Assembly: GCA_017311185.1 (NCBI GenBank)
Contig: JAESUZ010002688.1
Span: 62,001 to 126,000 of the forward strand
Reading direction: 5' to 3'
Length of the DNA stretch: 64,000 bases
DNA from: Proteles cristata cristata
Lineage: Eukaryota; Chordata; Mammalia; Carnivora; Hyaenidae
The notes beneath the pieces are model-generated. The model saw nothing but the letters and a program-made list of their open reading frames with translations, did not search any database and was not told the origin of the DNA. This document shows, piece by piece, positions 54,257 through 64,000 of this stretch (position 1 is its first letter; each line of letters starts with the position of its first letter). Position numbers and translations under genes: made by a program.

Positions 54257-55826
54257 TAAAACACACGAAGCTTTAGGTCTGTAATGCATTAACCCGCAGG
54301 TCCGACAATAACACTTAGAGGCAATCAGAGTTACTACTCTTCCCCTTCTCTTCGTGGCTTATTTGGCCCTAAAGCTGTCAGGTGGAACAGAGTATGCGGC
54401 AGGCGACCATGCCGAATGTTAAGGAGCTGGGGAGTCAGGACATGTGCGTAGGAGGGCTGTTGGGGTGGCCAGCAGAGCCTGCACAAGGTCAAGAGGGCAG
54501 TCAGTGCCTGAGCAGAATGCGGGGTAGCCGGGCCAAGTGGCCCTCGGGCTGGATTTCATCCTGTCAGCTGGGTGTCTGGGTGTACCAGACAAGCTACTCA
54601 AACAGAACACCTTGACAGCACACAGACCTGGCTGCCATCTGAAGACATTTCTTCATTGAAAGCATTTCTATGAAAACTTTTATAATCCAAGTTGGCATAA
54701 AGTGAAAAAGTAATTACTATTAATTTATATGGAAAATTCTTCGGGCATTCCAAGACCCCAAAAGAAGCCTCTCTCATGATTTTCATACTTTAGGACACAT
54801 CTTGCTAACAGATGCACAAAATAAACTGAGCTAAAGCGGAGATGCTCAGAGATGCAGTTCAAAGCCATGGTGGCTGGATGCGGAGATGCGGGATGGGGGT
54901 GCAGGGCAGCTCCGCGGAGACACTCAGAGTGCATCTAGAATAGCTCAGTTCAATACAAAACAAATGCTAAACGCTACTTTCACTTTGTGAAAATTCACTT
55001 TTCGTTTTGTGGAAGTGAATGTCCTCTTCAGATTTCTTTCAGTTAGTAAATATAGGCAGATTGTCCATAAAAGCAAACAGCCTTACGTGAAGTTTCAAAA
55101 AATGGGAGATATCTACCTGTAACCATTCAAGTGTTAATAAAGAATGAGGAAGTGATCTATCTGCAGATATGGGAAACTGTGCAAAATAAAAGTGGGGGCA
55201 ACAATTTCTCTAGTAGGATTCCTTCTTTATAGACCTTTAAAAAAGATATACATACATCTACCTACATACTCCTCCACAAACAAACACACACACGCACACT
55301 CACACACACACCCTGTCATACTGTGAACTGAGTATTATAGAACTGACTCCTCTGTCCAGCCTCCTTCTCTGAAATGAAGGGGGTGGACTAGGCGTTTTCT
55401 GTTTCTCAAAGTGAACGAAAGGGGTAGTTAGGAAGTGATCACCTTATGATCATTTGGATTTTCTCAGTTCAGTATAGGGTCAGTTCTGTCAGTAAAAGTT
55501 TCATCATCTTCACACTGATACTTTTGATACAGTCAGACCACACTTTTAAAAAATTTTTTGTATTATCTTTGTAATACCATGACTCAATGTCCTAGAAGAT
55601 TAAATTTTAGGGATACTGCTTATTACTTTATAGTGGATAAGCAAGAATTCTTCAAGGATGAGACCAGGGAGGACTTGAAGACAAGGTTTTAGTCTCCATT
55701 TTATAACTTTTTACAATGCTTCACCTTTTTTTTTTTAAACTAGTATTACCTAATCTTGTTGTCATTTTTTAATGTTAAAACAGGATCTATTTGGGTGGTA
55801 GAATAATGGCTCTTTTAAATTCCATT
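54257..55826. other. unique stretch with a GC-rich block
   Basis: 54360-54620 and 54840-54930 are more GC-rich than their surroundings and contain several CpGs; no exon or named repeat can be assigned. A (CA)n-like run lies at 55283-55311. Confidence 0.4.
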
Positions 55827-56064
55827 CTTTTTTTTTTTTTTTAATGGTTTTTTTTTTTTATTTTTTTATTTTTTTTTATTTTAGGAGAGAGAGAGCATGA
55901 GCAGGGGAGGGTCAGAGAGAGAGGGAGTCACAGGCTGAAACAGGCTCCAGGCTCTGAGCTGGCAGTCAGCACAGAGCCCGACGCGGGGCTCGAACCCACG
56001 AACCGCGAGATCATGACCCAAGCGAAAGTTGGACGCTTAACCGACTAAGCCACCCAGGTGCCCC
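55827..56064 (-). mobile_element. young-subfamily SINEC_Fc
   Basis: Long poly(T) then TTTTAGGAGAGAGAGAGCAT, CCCAAGCGAAAGTTGGACGC; flanks TTAAATTCCATTCTTT. Confidence 0.95.
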
Positions 56065-56476
56065 TTAAATTCCATTCTTTACATTTTTTTGTACTAAATA
56101 AAATCCTAATGCTTTTTTAAAAAAAATGAACACACATAATATTGCAGAAATATCACTTCCAATAATTTATCCAAGGGAAGTCACTGGACAAATTCACAAC
56201 TATATATGAAAGATTAGATATATAGATTACTATAAAATTGAAAATAAATTTCTAATGGGGGACTATCATTAAATGTACAGTATTATGGTAAACCTGTACA
56301 CCCAAATACTGTTAATTTATGCCCTGTTCAAAATCTATTAAATAAAAGAAAAATGTTATAAAAGATTGTGCAGTATGTTAACTCAAAAATCAGAATAAAT
56401 AAATACAACTTAAAAGTAAATATGGATATATACGAAAATGTTAACAGAGATCATCTGTAAGTAATAGAACTATGGT

Positions 56477-56690
56477 TGGGGCACCTGAGTAGCTCAGTCG
56501 GTTAAGCATCCAACTTCTGCTCAGGTCATGATCTCACGGTTTGTGGGTTCAAGCCCCACGTTGGGCTCTGTGCTGACAACTCAGACCCTGGAGCCTGCTT
56601 TGGATTGTGTCTTCCTCTCTTTCTGCCCCTCCCCTGCTTGTGCTCTATCTGACTCTCTAAAAAAAAAAAAAATGAGTACAACATTTAAAA
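56477..56690 (+). mobile_element. SINEC_Fc host of a nested SINE
   Basis: GGGGCACCTGAGTAGCTCAG head; the poly(A) tail receives the next SINE. Outer flanks AGAACTATGGTTG lie at 56466 and 56932. Confidence 0.93.
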
Positions 56691-56912
56691 AAAAAATTTT
56701 TTTTTTAATGTTTTATTTATTTCTAGGAGAGAGAGGGAGACAGCGTGAGCAGGGGAGGGTCAGAGAGAGAGGGAGTCACAGACCGAAACAGGCTCCAGGC
56801 TCTGAGCTGGCAGTCAGCACAGAGCCCGACGCGGGGCTCGAACCCACGAGCCGCAAGATCATGAACTAAGCGAAAGTCGGACGCTCAACCGACTAAGCCA
56901 CCCAGGCGCCCC
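56691..56912 (-). mobile_element. young-subfamily SINEC_Fc in a SINE tail
   Basis: TTTATTTATTTCTAGGAGAG, CTAAGCGAAAGTCGGACGCT to AAGCCACCCAGGCGCCCC. Confidence 0.94.
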
Positions 56913-56974
56913 TAAAAATTTTTTTAAAAAAGAACTATGGTTGAGTTTTCTTTTGCTTAATCTGCATTTTCAGA

Positions 56975-57193
56975 TTTTTTTATTTTGTTTTTTTAAATGT
57001 TTACTTATTTTTGAAAGAGAGAGAGCACACTAGCATGCAAGTAAGGGAAAGGCAAAGAGAGAGGGATAGAGGATCTGAAGCAGGCTCTGTGCTGACAGCA
57101 GAGACCCTAACGTGAGGCCTGAACTCACAAACCACAAGATCATTACCTGAGCTGAAGTTGGACACTTAATCGACTGAGCCACCCATGCGCCCC
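56975..57193 (-). mobile_element. SINEC_Fc-type SINE
   Basis: TTTACTTATTTTTGAAAGAG to GAGCCACCCATGCGCCCC; flanks CTGCATTTTCAG / CTGTATTTTCAA. Confidence 0.91.
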
Positions 57194-57334
57194 TGTATTT
57201 TCAAAGTTTTAAAAATAAACATAAATCACTTGTACCACATTTGTTTCAAAAAAAAATAGAAAACTTACTTTTAGAAAATTCATCAAATACGTTCTAAGCA
57301 CCTACTTCATGTAAGGCATTTGGGGAATTAAAAC

Positions 57335-57430
57335 AGCAGTAACAGTAGTTGAGCTGTATTAAGGAACTATTACATGCCAATCACTTCAGTCACTGTATAT
57401 CAATTTTTGGAGCACCTCTTTGAGGTAGTA
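57335..57430 (+). mobile_element. MIR fragment
   Basis: TTGAGCTGTATTAAGGAACT ... ATTACATGCCAATCACTTCA ... CTCTTTGAGGTAGTA. Confidence 0.55.
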
Positions 57431-57554
57431 TATCAGTTAGGATTAAGTTTGTATACAGATTACTTAAAAACTGAAAATAGCAGTGGCTTAACCAATGTTT
57501 TTAAACAAAGAGATGTCTGTTTCTCTGCCATGTTTCTCTCTTAAAAAAAAGAGA

Positions 57555-57642
57555 GTAGCATCTGGCTGGCTCAGTTGGTGAAGCATGAAACTCCTGATCT
57601 CTGGGTCATGAGTTCGAGCCCCATGCTGGGCATAGACTTACT
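57555..57642 (+). mobile_element. short, old CAN-SINE
   Basis: GTAGCATCTGGCTGGCTCAG to GAGCCCCATGCTGGGCATAG. Confidence 0.78.
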
Positions 57643-57725
57643 GGAAGGAAGTAAAGGAAGAGGGAAAGATGGGAGGAAGGGGAGCGAAGGAGGGAGGGAG
57701 GGAGGGAAGAGGAAGGAAGGGGAGT
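57643..57725. repeat. (GGAA/GGGA)n purine tract
   Basis: G/A-only run including GGAGGGAGGGAGGGAGGGAA. Confidence 0.93.
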
Positions 57726-58005
57726 GAGGAGGTAGCCTAAGGTGCCCCCAGGGTCCTTGAGCTCCAATGCTTCTGCTATGCCAATCTCAACACATAGTTT
57801 CTATCTTCACAATCACTTCATAGTTCATATAAGTGTTGGAGTTCTAGCTATTACATGTGCATTCCAAGAAGTAGAAAGGAAAAAAGGCAGCTCTATAGAG
57901 CAGCGTTCCTGAAAGTCCCATATAACGCTTTTGCTTATTGCCCACTGACCAGGACTTAGTCACATGTACTAGATGCATATGAGACTGGGAAATATAATCA
58001 TTCAT

Positions 58006-58217
58006 CTTTTTTTTTAAGTTTATTTATTTTGAGAGAGAGAGAGCACGAGTTGGGTAGGGGCAGAGACAGAGAGAGGTGGGAGAGAGAGAATCCCACGCAG
58101 GCTCCGCACTGTCAGTGCAGAGCCCAATGGGGGGCTTGAACCCACAAACCATGAGATCATGACCTGAGCCGAAATCAAGAGTCGGACACTTAACCTACTG
58201 AGCCACCGAGGCACCGC
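58006..58217 (-). mobile_element. SINEC_Fc-type SINE
   Basis: AAGTTTATTTATTTTGAGAG to GAGCCACCGAGGCACC; flanks TCATTCATCTTTTT. Confidence 0.93.
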
Positions 58218-58304
58218 AGTCATTCATCTTTTTATCCTGCAATGTGGCCAACCAAAAAATTGGCTTCTGTTTCTTAGGAGAGTAGACATTAGAGTTGGCA
58301 AAAA

Positions 58305-58420
58305 ATCTCTGCCATAGGCAGTTATTATTGTCCTTATTTGCAGATAGAAAATAGAGGTGCAGAGCCACATGGTTAAGTGACAGAGTCATAATCTGAAACC
58401 AGTCTATGTAACTTTCACTC
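58305..58420 (+). mobile_element. MIR fragment
   Basis: TTATTATTGTCCTTATTTGC, GAGGTGCAGAGCCACATGGT, AAGTGACAGAGTCATAATCT. Confidence 0.72.
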
Positions 58421-58570
58421 CATATTACGTCCCATTAGAAAGTCATGTACATGAAAATAAAATACAAACACACTTATAGGACATTTATATATAGTTGTAA
58501 TGAGAAAGCATCTAACAAAAGAACAAAACTAAGAGGTATTCCTGACAAACAGGACAACAGTAACAAATAT

Positions 58571-58682
58571 TTCTTTCTTTCTTTCTTTTTTTAAAGTAAT
58601 CTCTTTGCCCAACATGAGGCTTGAACTCACAACCCTGAGATCAAGAGTCGCATGCTCCATCAACTGAGCCAGCCAGGCACCC
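58571..58682 (-). mobile_element. short, old CAN-SINE
   Basis: TAAAGTAATCTCTTTGCCCA to GAGCCAGCCAGGCACCC; flanks AACAAATATTTCT / CCAAATATTTCT. Confidence 0.87.
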
Positions 58683-58749
58683 AACCAAATATTTCTGAAG
58701 CACTTATTATGTGGCAAGAGTTTTCTAAGATCTGTAAATTTTTTTCTTT

Positions 58750-59720
58750 CTTTTTTTTTTTTTTTTTTTTTAGTTTCACATACATAAAGCACCTAAAGTC
58801 CACTAGTCCTCAGTGTACGGCTCAAAGAACTTGTACATATGAATAGCCTGTGTCACCACCACCCAGCACACCTCAGTTTCCTTCACGTCCCTTTCCAGGC
58901 AGTAACCATCCCCCAGAAGGAATCACCAATCTGACTTCTATCCACGGATTTGTTTTGCTTTTTCTTGGATTTCATTTAAACAAAATCATACAGTAGTAGT
59001 ATTACTTTGTGCATGGTTTCTTTTGTGCAAAATAGTATCTGTAGGATTCATTCATGCTGTTGTATATGACGGCAGGTTTTTTCCCTTGCTGAGTATTATT
59101 CCATCTAATAGAAACACAAGCATTTATTTGTAAAGTTAGTTAGCATAGAGTGCAACAATGATTTCAGGAGTGGATTCCTTAATGCCCCTCACCCATTTAG
59201 CTCATTCCTCCCTCCCACAAGCCCTCCAGCAACCCTCTGTTTGTTCTCTATATTTAAGAGTCTCTTATGCTCTGTCCCCCTCCTTGTTTTTATATTATTT
59301 TTGCTTCCCTACCTTATCTTCATCTGTTTTGTATCTTGAAGTCCTCATATGAGTAAAATTATATGATATTCGTCTTTCTCTCACTGGTTAATTTCGCTTT
59401 GCATAATACCCTCTAGTTCCATCCATGTAGTTGCAAAGTAATTGCCCACTAATACTCCATTGTATACACCACATCTTCTTTATCCATTCATCCATCGATG
59501 GACATTTGGGCTCTTTCCATACTTTGACTACTGTCGATTATACGCTTCCCTTTAAGAGACACTTGCCAAAGACCTGTCAAAGGGGCTTGTACCAATTACA
59601 CTCTCCCTAGTAGTATATGAATTTTGGCCACTCCTTAGTCTCACCAGGACTTTGATTATTAATTAGTGTTCGATTTTAGCCATTCTATTATGTAGTGGCA
59701 TCTCACTATGCTGTTCATGC
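58750..59720 (-). mobile_element. old L1 fragment containing a younger L1 end
   Basis: Poly(T) at 58750 then antisense L1M-like 3' sequence to about 59107. 59108-59539 is a less diverged antisense L1 3' end (GTTCCATCCATGTAGTTGCA, TCCATCGATGGACATTTGGG); older L1 antisense sequence resumes to about 59720. Confidence 0.7.
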
Positions 59721-60055
59721 AAACTTTACAAACTAATTTATTTCTTGCCATACTGGGCCACGCATCCTTTATCACCACAGAATCATAACTTATTTTTTTA
59801 AAATGACATCTATAGATCATTATGCTCTGTTGGCATTAAGCATTATAAGCTCCAAAATATTACTAATCCAAAACAGGTCAGTTCTAAGACATTCTAGATC
59901 AGTCCTCTTCTGTCATAGATGGCAGTTTAAGTCATAAACATAGATAAAAGATGGAAGAAAATACCAGGAGTGTGTGGAGTCGTGGAAGCCAAAGGAAGAG
60001 AATCCTTAAACAGAAAAGAATGGTCAACAGTGACAGACGCACCATCAAAAGGTCA
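59721..60055. other. unclassified sequence
   Basis: No named repeat; the following 60000-60500 resembles an ancient dispersed repeat that I cannot name. Confidence 0.35.
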
Positions 60056-60101
60056 AGAAAGGTAAAGATGAAAAAAAAAAAAAAAAAGAAAGGTAAAGAT
60101 G
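60056..60101 (+). mobile_element. poly(A)-only retrotransposition remnant
   Basis: AGAAAGGTAAAGATG occurs at 60056-60070 and 60087-60101, a perfect 15-bp direct repeat, with only A residues between. This is the signature of target-primed insertion with complete 5' truncation. Confidence 0.7.
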
Positions 60102-62287
60102 AGTGTCTGTCGGCCTGGAACTTGGGCAAGAGCAGGTTCAGAGGCACGGCAGGGAGGTCAACGGTAAAATGAGAGGCGGAGGGAAAAAGAACAGAAACAG
60201 CAACTGCAGCCAGTGCTTTCGAGAAGTTTATGCAGGTAAGCAAGTGGACAGCAGAGTGGGAGCTGAACAGGAACATGGGGTTCAGGAAGCCCCCCTTTTT
60301 TAGGATAGAGAAGAATTAAGCTTGTTTAAACACTGGTGGAAAGGAGTCAGTAGAGAAGAAAAAAAGGGCTGAAAGCAAACCCCAAGAGGGAGAGAAAGTG
60401 TGGCATCTAACTGGAGCTACAGGGATTAGCTCTTGTCAGAAAGAGGAATAGCGCTTCCCCCGGAACAGAAGGTAATTAGGAAAGAAAGGTAAGGATGCAG
60501 GTATATGTGTAGGTGGAGGGGCCATACACTGATGAACCTCCCCTCTGCTGGCTGCTATTTTCCCTTTGAAATAACAAGTGCGATAACCTGCTGAGAGTAA
60601 AGTGAGACACGGAAAAACCAAGGGTAAAGAAGGTCTGAGGTATATGTGGTTTTGGAAAAAGAAGCAAGAATCTACAGGTTCCTTAAGCAGAGAGTATGTA
60701 TGTATATACGTACGTACATATGATTTATGTATGTACGTATTTGTCAATAACCATTTCACTTTATTCTGTATCCCAGGAAAGCAAATGTATCAAAAGGAAG
60801 TTAAGCGGGGTTTTTCAAAGAGCAGAGTTAGGGACTAAACCTTTGGGAACATGAATCACGATGAGAAACTATAAATGAGAAGAAAAGACAGAAACAGGTA
60901 AAGAGTGGGCAAAAGACTGGTGAGGGTTAACACAACCAGGATAACATGGATCACAGACAGGATGTGGAGAAATGTCCTAAAAAGAAAAGGAAGAGGCACA
61001 TCAGTGATTTATAAGTAAGGAGACTAAAGACTGAGAAAGGTCCTTGTTTTTGATGACAGAACATTAAATAAATGGCGTCAAAGGGACGGTAAGAACAGAA
61101 AACAGGTAGCAACAGCTCATAAGACAGTGAGCAAATGGGGCAATTATGAATACAACGTTTTTTTGTAAAATCAGTGAGAAGAATAAAAACAAAAGCGGCA
61201 AGCAACTTCAAACACAATATTTTAAAGTTGGGGGAAACAACCTATATGTGTTATTAAATTGCAGGAAAATAAAAACCCACCTGGAAGAGGATTTGAGGGA
61301 AATTAAGTCTCATGGAAGAAAGAGGCTTAAGAGTCTGAGAAGGGATGGCAGCTCTTACAGAACTGGGAAAAAGACAAGAAAATACGTACAGTGTAACAAA
61401 GACTCAGACCACATCAGGTAAATTTTCTCAGACCAAGTCAGTGAAGCTTGCCAATGGTGAACCCGAACTTAACCTATGAAAATAAAATAGCCTGGCCATT
61501 TTAGAGAAAAAACCTGACTACTTGAGGATAAAATCTTTAAGAGCCACTCAACAACAAGGTGGATACTTAATAGATTAATGGCTAGCTATTTGATTGAAGT
61601 TGGGTAGCATGATTCATAGAGGGTCTGGCCTAGGGGATTCTTCATCTCCTTCCTAAAGCTGGGCACAAGAGTGAACAAAATAAACTGGCACCAAAGAGAA
61701 ACAAGCTAGTAATTTTCTCCACTCAGGGAAATGCCCTGCTTCTCGGTGTGCTTAATGGAAGATCCGTGGAGCCCAGGAACCCGGTGCAATGTTGGGGGCA
61801 AAACTGAAGTCTTGGGAACTGGGTGAAGGAGAAGCATGTGTGTGGGGAGAAACTGGGTTTGAGGAAGACAATAAACACAAGGAAAAGAAGGAACACATAA
61901 TATCAACAGAGGAGGAGACAGAGCAGGCGATCATAACTTTTCTGGGGAGGAATGGAAAATTCGAAGGGGACCATCTGCAGTGGCAGCAGAAGTGTATGTT
62001 GGTCTGGTGTTCTAGAATGCACACGATCTCCAAGATTCTTTCCCCTGCTTAGCGAGACAGAATTGCCTATTCAAGCAAATCCTTCTTGGGCCAGTGTTTC
62101 GTGAAGTGTCCTAACTAAACCCAAAGCATGAGATACACGTTTTGTCACACTACACACTCTGGCGCATGTGCGCACGCACACCGGGACTAGAAGTTGCCTG
62201 AACAATGACCATATGATAAAGTAAAGCATGAAGTTAACATCAAGTACTATGTCACCATCATGCAAATACATTTAATACTCCAAAATA
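60102..62287. other. unclassified stretch
   Basis: About 2.2 kb without SINEs, purine-rich in parts, with a (GTAT/GTAC)n self-complementary run at 60694-60740. No coding or RNA feature recognised. Confidence 0.4.
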
Positions 62288-62513
62288 GGGGTGCCTGGGT
62301 GGCTTAGTCGGTTAAGCGTCCGACTTCCGCTTAGGTCATGATCTCGCGGTTCGTGGGAGCCCTCGGGCTCTGTGCTGACTGCCAGCTCGAGCCTGGAGCC
62401 TGTTTCAGAGTCTGTGTCTCCCTCTCTCTCTGACCCTCCCCTGCTCACGCTCTCTCTCTCTCTCTCTCTCTCCTAGAAATAAATAAAAATAAAATAAAAA
62501 ATAAAAAAAATAA
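62288..62513 (+). mobile_element. young-subfamily SINEC_Fc with B-box deletion
   Basis: GGGTGCCTGGGTGGCTTAG; reads TTCGTGGGAGCCCTCGGGCT, missing the GTTCGAGCC box and a few more bases. Perfect flanks ACTCCAAAATA. Confidence 0.95.
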
Positions 62514-63001
62514 AACTCCAAAATAAATGATATGAAAATTACAATTAGCAAACATTCGATGTAATGCTGTGGATGACTTTTCCTGTTCATAAATTAATTC
62601 CAGTCTGGAAAACACAAAGACGCGGCTATGTACTTAGCAGGATCACAAGAGAGTCTTTTATTCTTTGCTTTGAATTGGGTCGGGGTTGCAAATCCTACCT
62701 GAAACGATGAGTTGATGTTAATGGCAAAAACAGGACTACATTCTTCCTACTTTGCAATGGAAAGTCTTTGCTCATAATACAAAATGACAAGCAATGTCAT
62801 AGACTCATTCTTCAGAGTAATTGAAGAACTCAGCCACCAGAAGTCATTTTCTCGACAAACTAAAAGTATAGTACAACTTATAATATCAGTGATCCCATCG
62901 ATCTGGACTGTCACATCTGTGTCACACTGTAGCCACCTCAGCAGCAGGTCCCATTATGGTACAGAAAGGAGGTATGTCATCACTAGGAGGTGAAGTGGTT
63001 T
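62514..63001. other. unique stretch
   Basis: Nothing recognised. Confidence 0.4.
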
Positions 63002-63236
63002 TTGTTTTGTTTTGTTTTACTTTTTAATGTTTATTTATTTTTTAGAGAGAGACAGAGATAGACTGTGAGTGGGGAAAGGGCAGAGAGAGAGGGGGAGACA
63101 CAGAATCCAAAACAGGCTCCGGGCTCCGAGCTAGCTGTCAGCACAGAGCCCAACGCAGGGCTCGAACCCACGAACTGTGAGATGGTGACCTGAGCTGAAG
63201 TCAGACGCTTAACTGACTGAGCCACCCAGGCGCCCC
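63002..63236 (-). mobile_element. SINEC_Fc-type SINE
   Basis: (GTTTT)n, TTTATTTATTTTTTAGAGAG to GAGCCACCCAGGCGCCCC; flanks ACTAGGAGGTGAAG / ACTAAGAGGTAAGG. Confidence 0.93.
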
Positions 63237-64000
63237 ACTAAGAGGTAAGGTTTTAATTTTCAGCTGAGATATCATCAAAAATCATAAATATAGCATCCAT
63301 GCATTCTAGATGAATACATTTTTCCAAGGGGTATATAGCCATTTTTCTCTTATGCCATCAGGCAACTAAATAAAACAATAATGAGCCTTTTCCACAAAAG
63401 GTCCTTGAAGAAAAAGTAAATTGAGATAATTTTACATTTTTTTCCTTGAAAATATTTTAAAAGGTTTACTGGAAAGTCCAGTATGCTATGTTTCCAACAA
63501 TCTTTTTAATTTTAAAGATGTCTAACTTTCATTTGCAACCTTAATGCAAATACAGAGTCTATCATTTCAGTCAGGTTTTGCACATTTGATAAACCCATAT
63601 ATTAAATCATCTTCATTAAAAAGTCTTAGACTCTTTCTCACCTCACCATTTTCTCAACATCCAAATGCAGCCTATTGAACATGTTTCTGTATTCTTTACT
63701 TCGTGCTTTCTTCTTCTGATAGCTAAATAATAAATTCTAAGGGCAAATTGATCTAATTTTCTCTTCAGTGACCATTATCACTGAACTCTTAAGAATATTA
63801 CACTTTAGGGACAGATTTAAAGTTCACAAAGAAGACTTGGTTAGACAGCATCTCACCATTTTCACCAGATGCCAATAGATCTCTGCTACATTTTGCTTGA
63901 CCTTGAATTACGCTAGTCTAAATGAACTGTGTGATGATAACCACTGAGCTCTGATCACACTCAAATGGGCCATCACTTGAATTCACATAATGTTCCTCTT
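63237..64000. other. unique stretch at window end
   Basis: AT-rich sequence without a recognised repeat, exon or RNA gene. Confidence 0.4.

Larger units (their letters stand above)
56110..57250 (+). mobile_element. L1M 3'-end fragment, split by SINEs
   Basis: AT-rich L1 3' order: TGTACAGTATTATGGTAAAC, ATATACGAAAATGTTAACAG, TTTCTTTTGCTTAATCTGCA, with a T-rich/A-rich end. SINEs at 56477-56912 and 56975-57193 interrupt it. Confidence 0.6.

Noticed and set aside
54360..54930. GC-rich block as a possible DENND2C first exon or promoter
   Set aside because: Some CpGs are present but no clear donor site, core promoter motif or recognised exon sequence; too weak to call.
159..63236. tRNA genes or CRISPR-like repeats
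   Set aside because: The tRNA-like heads and repeated blocks are parts of CAN-SINEs with A-tails and target duplications, not functional tRNA genes or arrays.
60000..64000. 3' end of AMPD1 (upstream neighbour in human)
   Set aside because: No AMP deaminase residues could be recognised in any frame; the gene probably lies beyond the window.

Overview
This window is nuclear DNA from a carnivoran mammal, almost certainly a felid. It holds about 80 tRNA-derived CAN-SINE copies. Most carry the feline SINEC_Fc head (GGGGCGCCTGGGTGGCTCAG), a CT-rich 3' part and an AAATAAATAAA tail. The rest of the background is L1 lineages, MIR, an MLT1 LTR, a Tigger-type DNA element and a hAT-type DNA element. Species cannot be fixed from the sequence alone. 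No prokaryotic, plasmid or phage features are present.

The only protein-coding gene I can support is DENND2C, on the minus strand. Thirteen consecutive coding exons run from the start-codon exon (27615 down to 26810) to exon 13 (3750 to 3573). All have consensus AG/GT boundaries and compatible phases, and together they give 761 codons. They cover the charged, low-complexity N-terminal region, the uDENN domain and most of the cDENN core. The rest of the cDENN core, the dDENN module and the C-terminus must lie to the left of base 1. The protein is a DENN-domain guanine nucleotide exchange factor of the DENND2 subfamily, which acts on Rab GTPases (Rab9 in published assays). The start-codon exon carries about 209 nt of 5' UTR with two short upstream ORFs and an alternative in-frame ATG.

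Layout: 1-3.5 kb, old L1 with SINEs in the intron after exon 13. 3.5-27.8 kb, DENND2C exons separated by SINE-rich introns. 28-31 kb, upstream sequence with a ZNF143-like plus CTCF-like motif pair and a Tigger MITE. 32-41 kb, a long decayed L1/HAL1 array split by a hAT element with a recognisable 8-bp target duplication. 42.5-44.7 kb, a composite SINE plus 5'-truncated L1 plus 3' segment sharing one target-site duplication. 45-64 kb, intronic or upstream sequence with more SINEs, MIR, MLT1 and L1 fragments and no exon I can recognise. In human the neighbours of DENND2C are BCAS2 and AMPD1; neither is visible here.

The most interesting features are genome dynamics rather than a new gene system: the SINE-L1 composite with an apparent 3' transduction, a poly(A)-only insertion with a perfect 15-bp duplication, a young SINE subfamily with shared diagnostic bases, SINEs lying 35-55 bp from splice sites, and the candidate ZNF143/CTCF site upstream of the start-codon exon.
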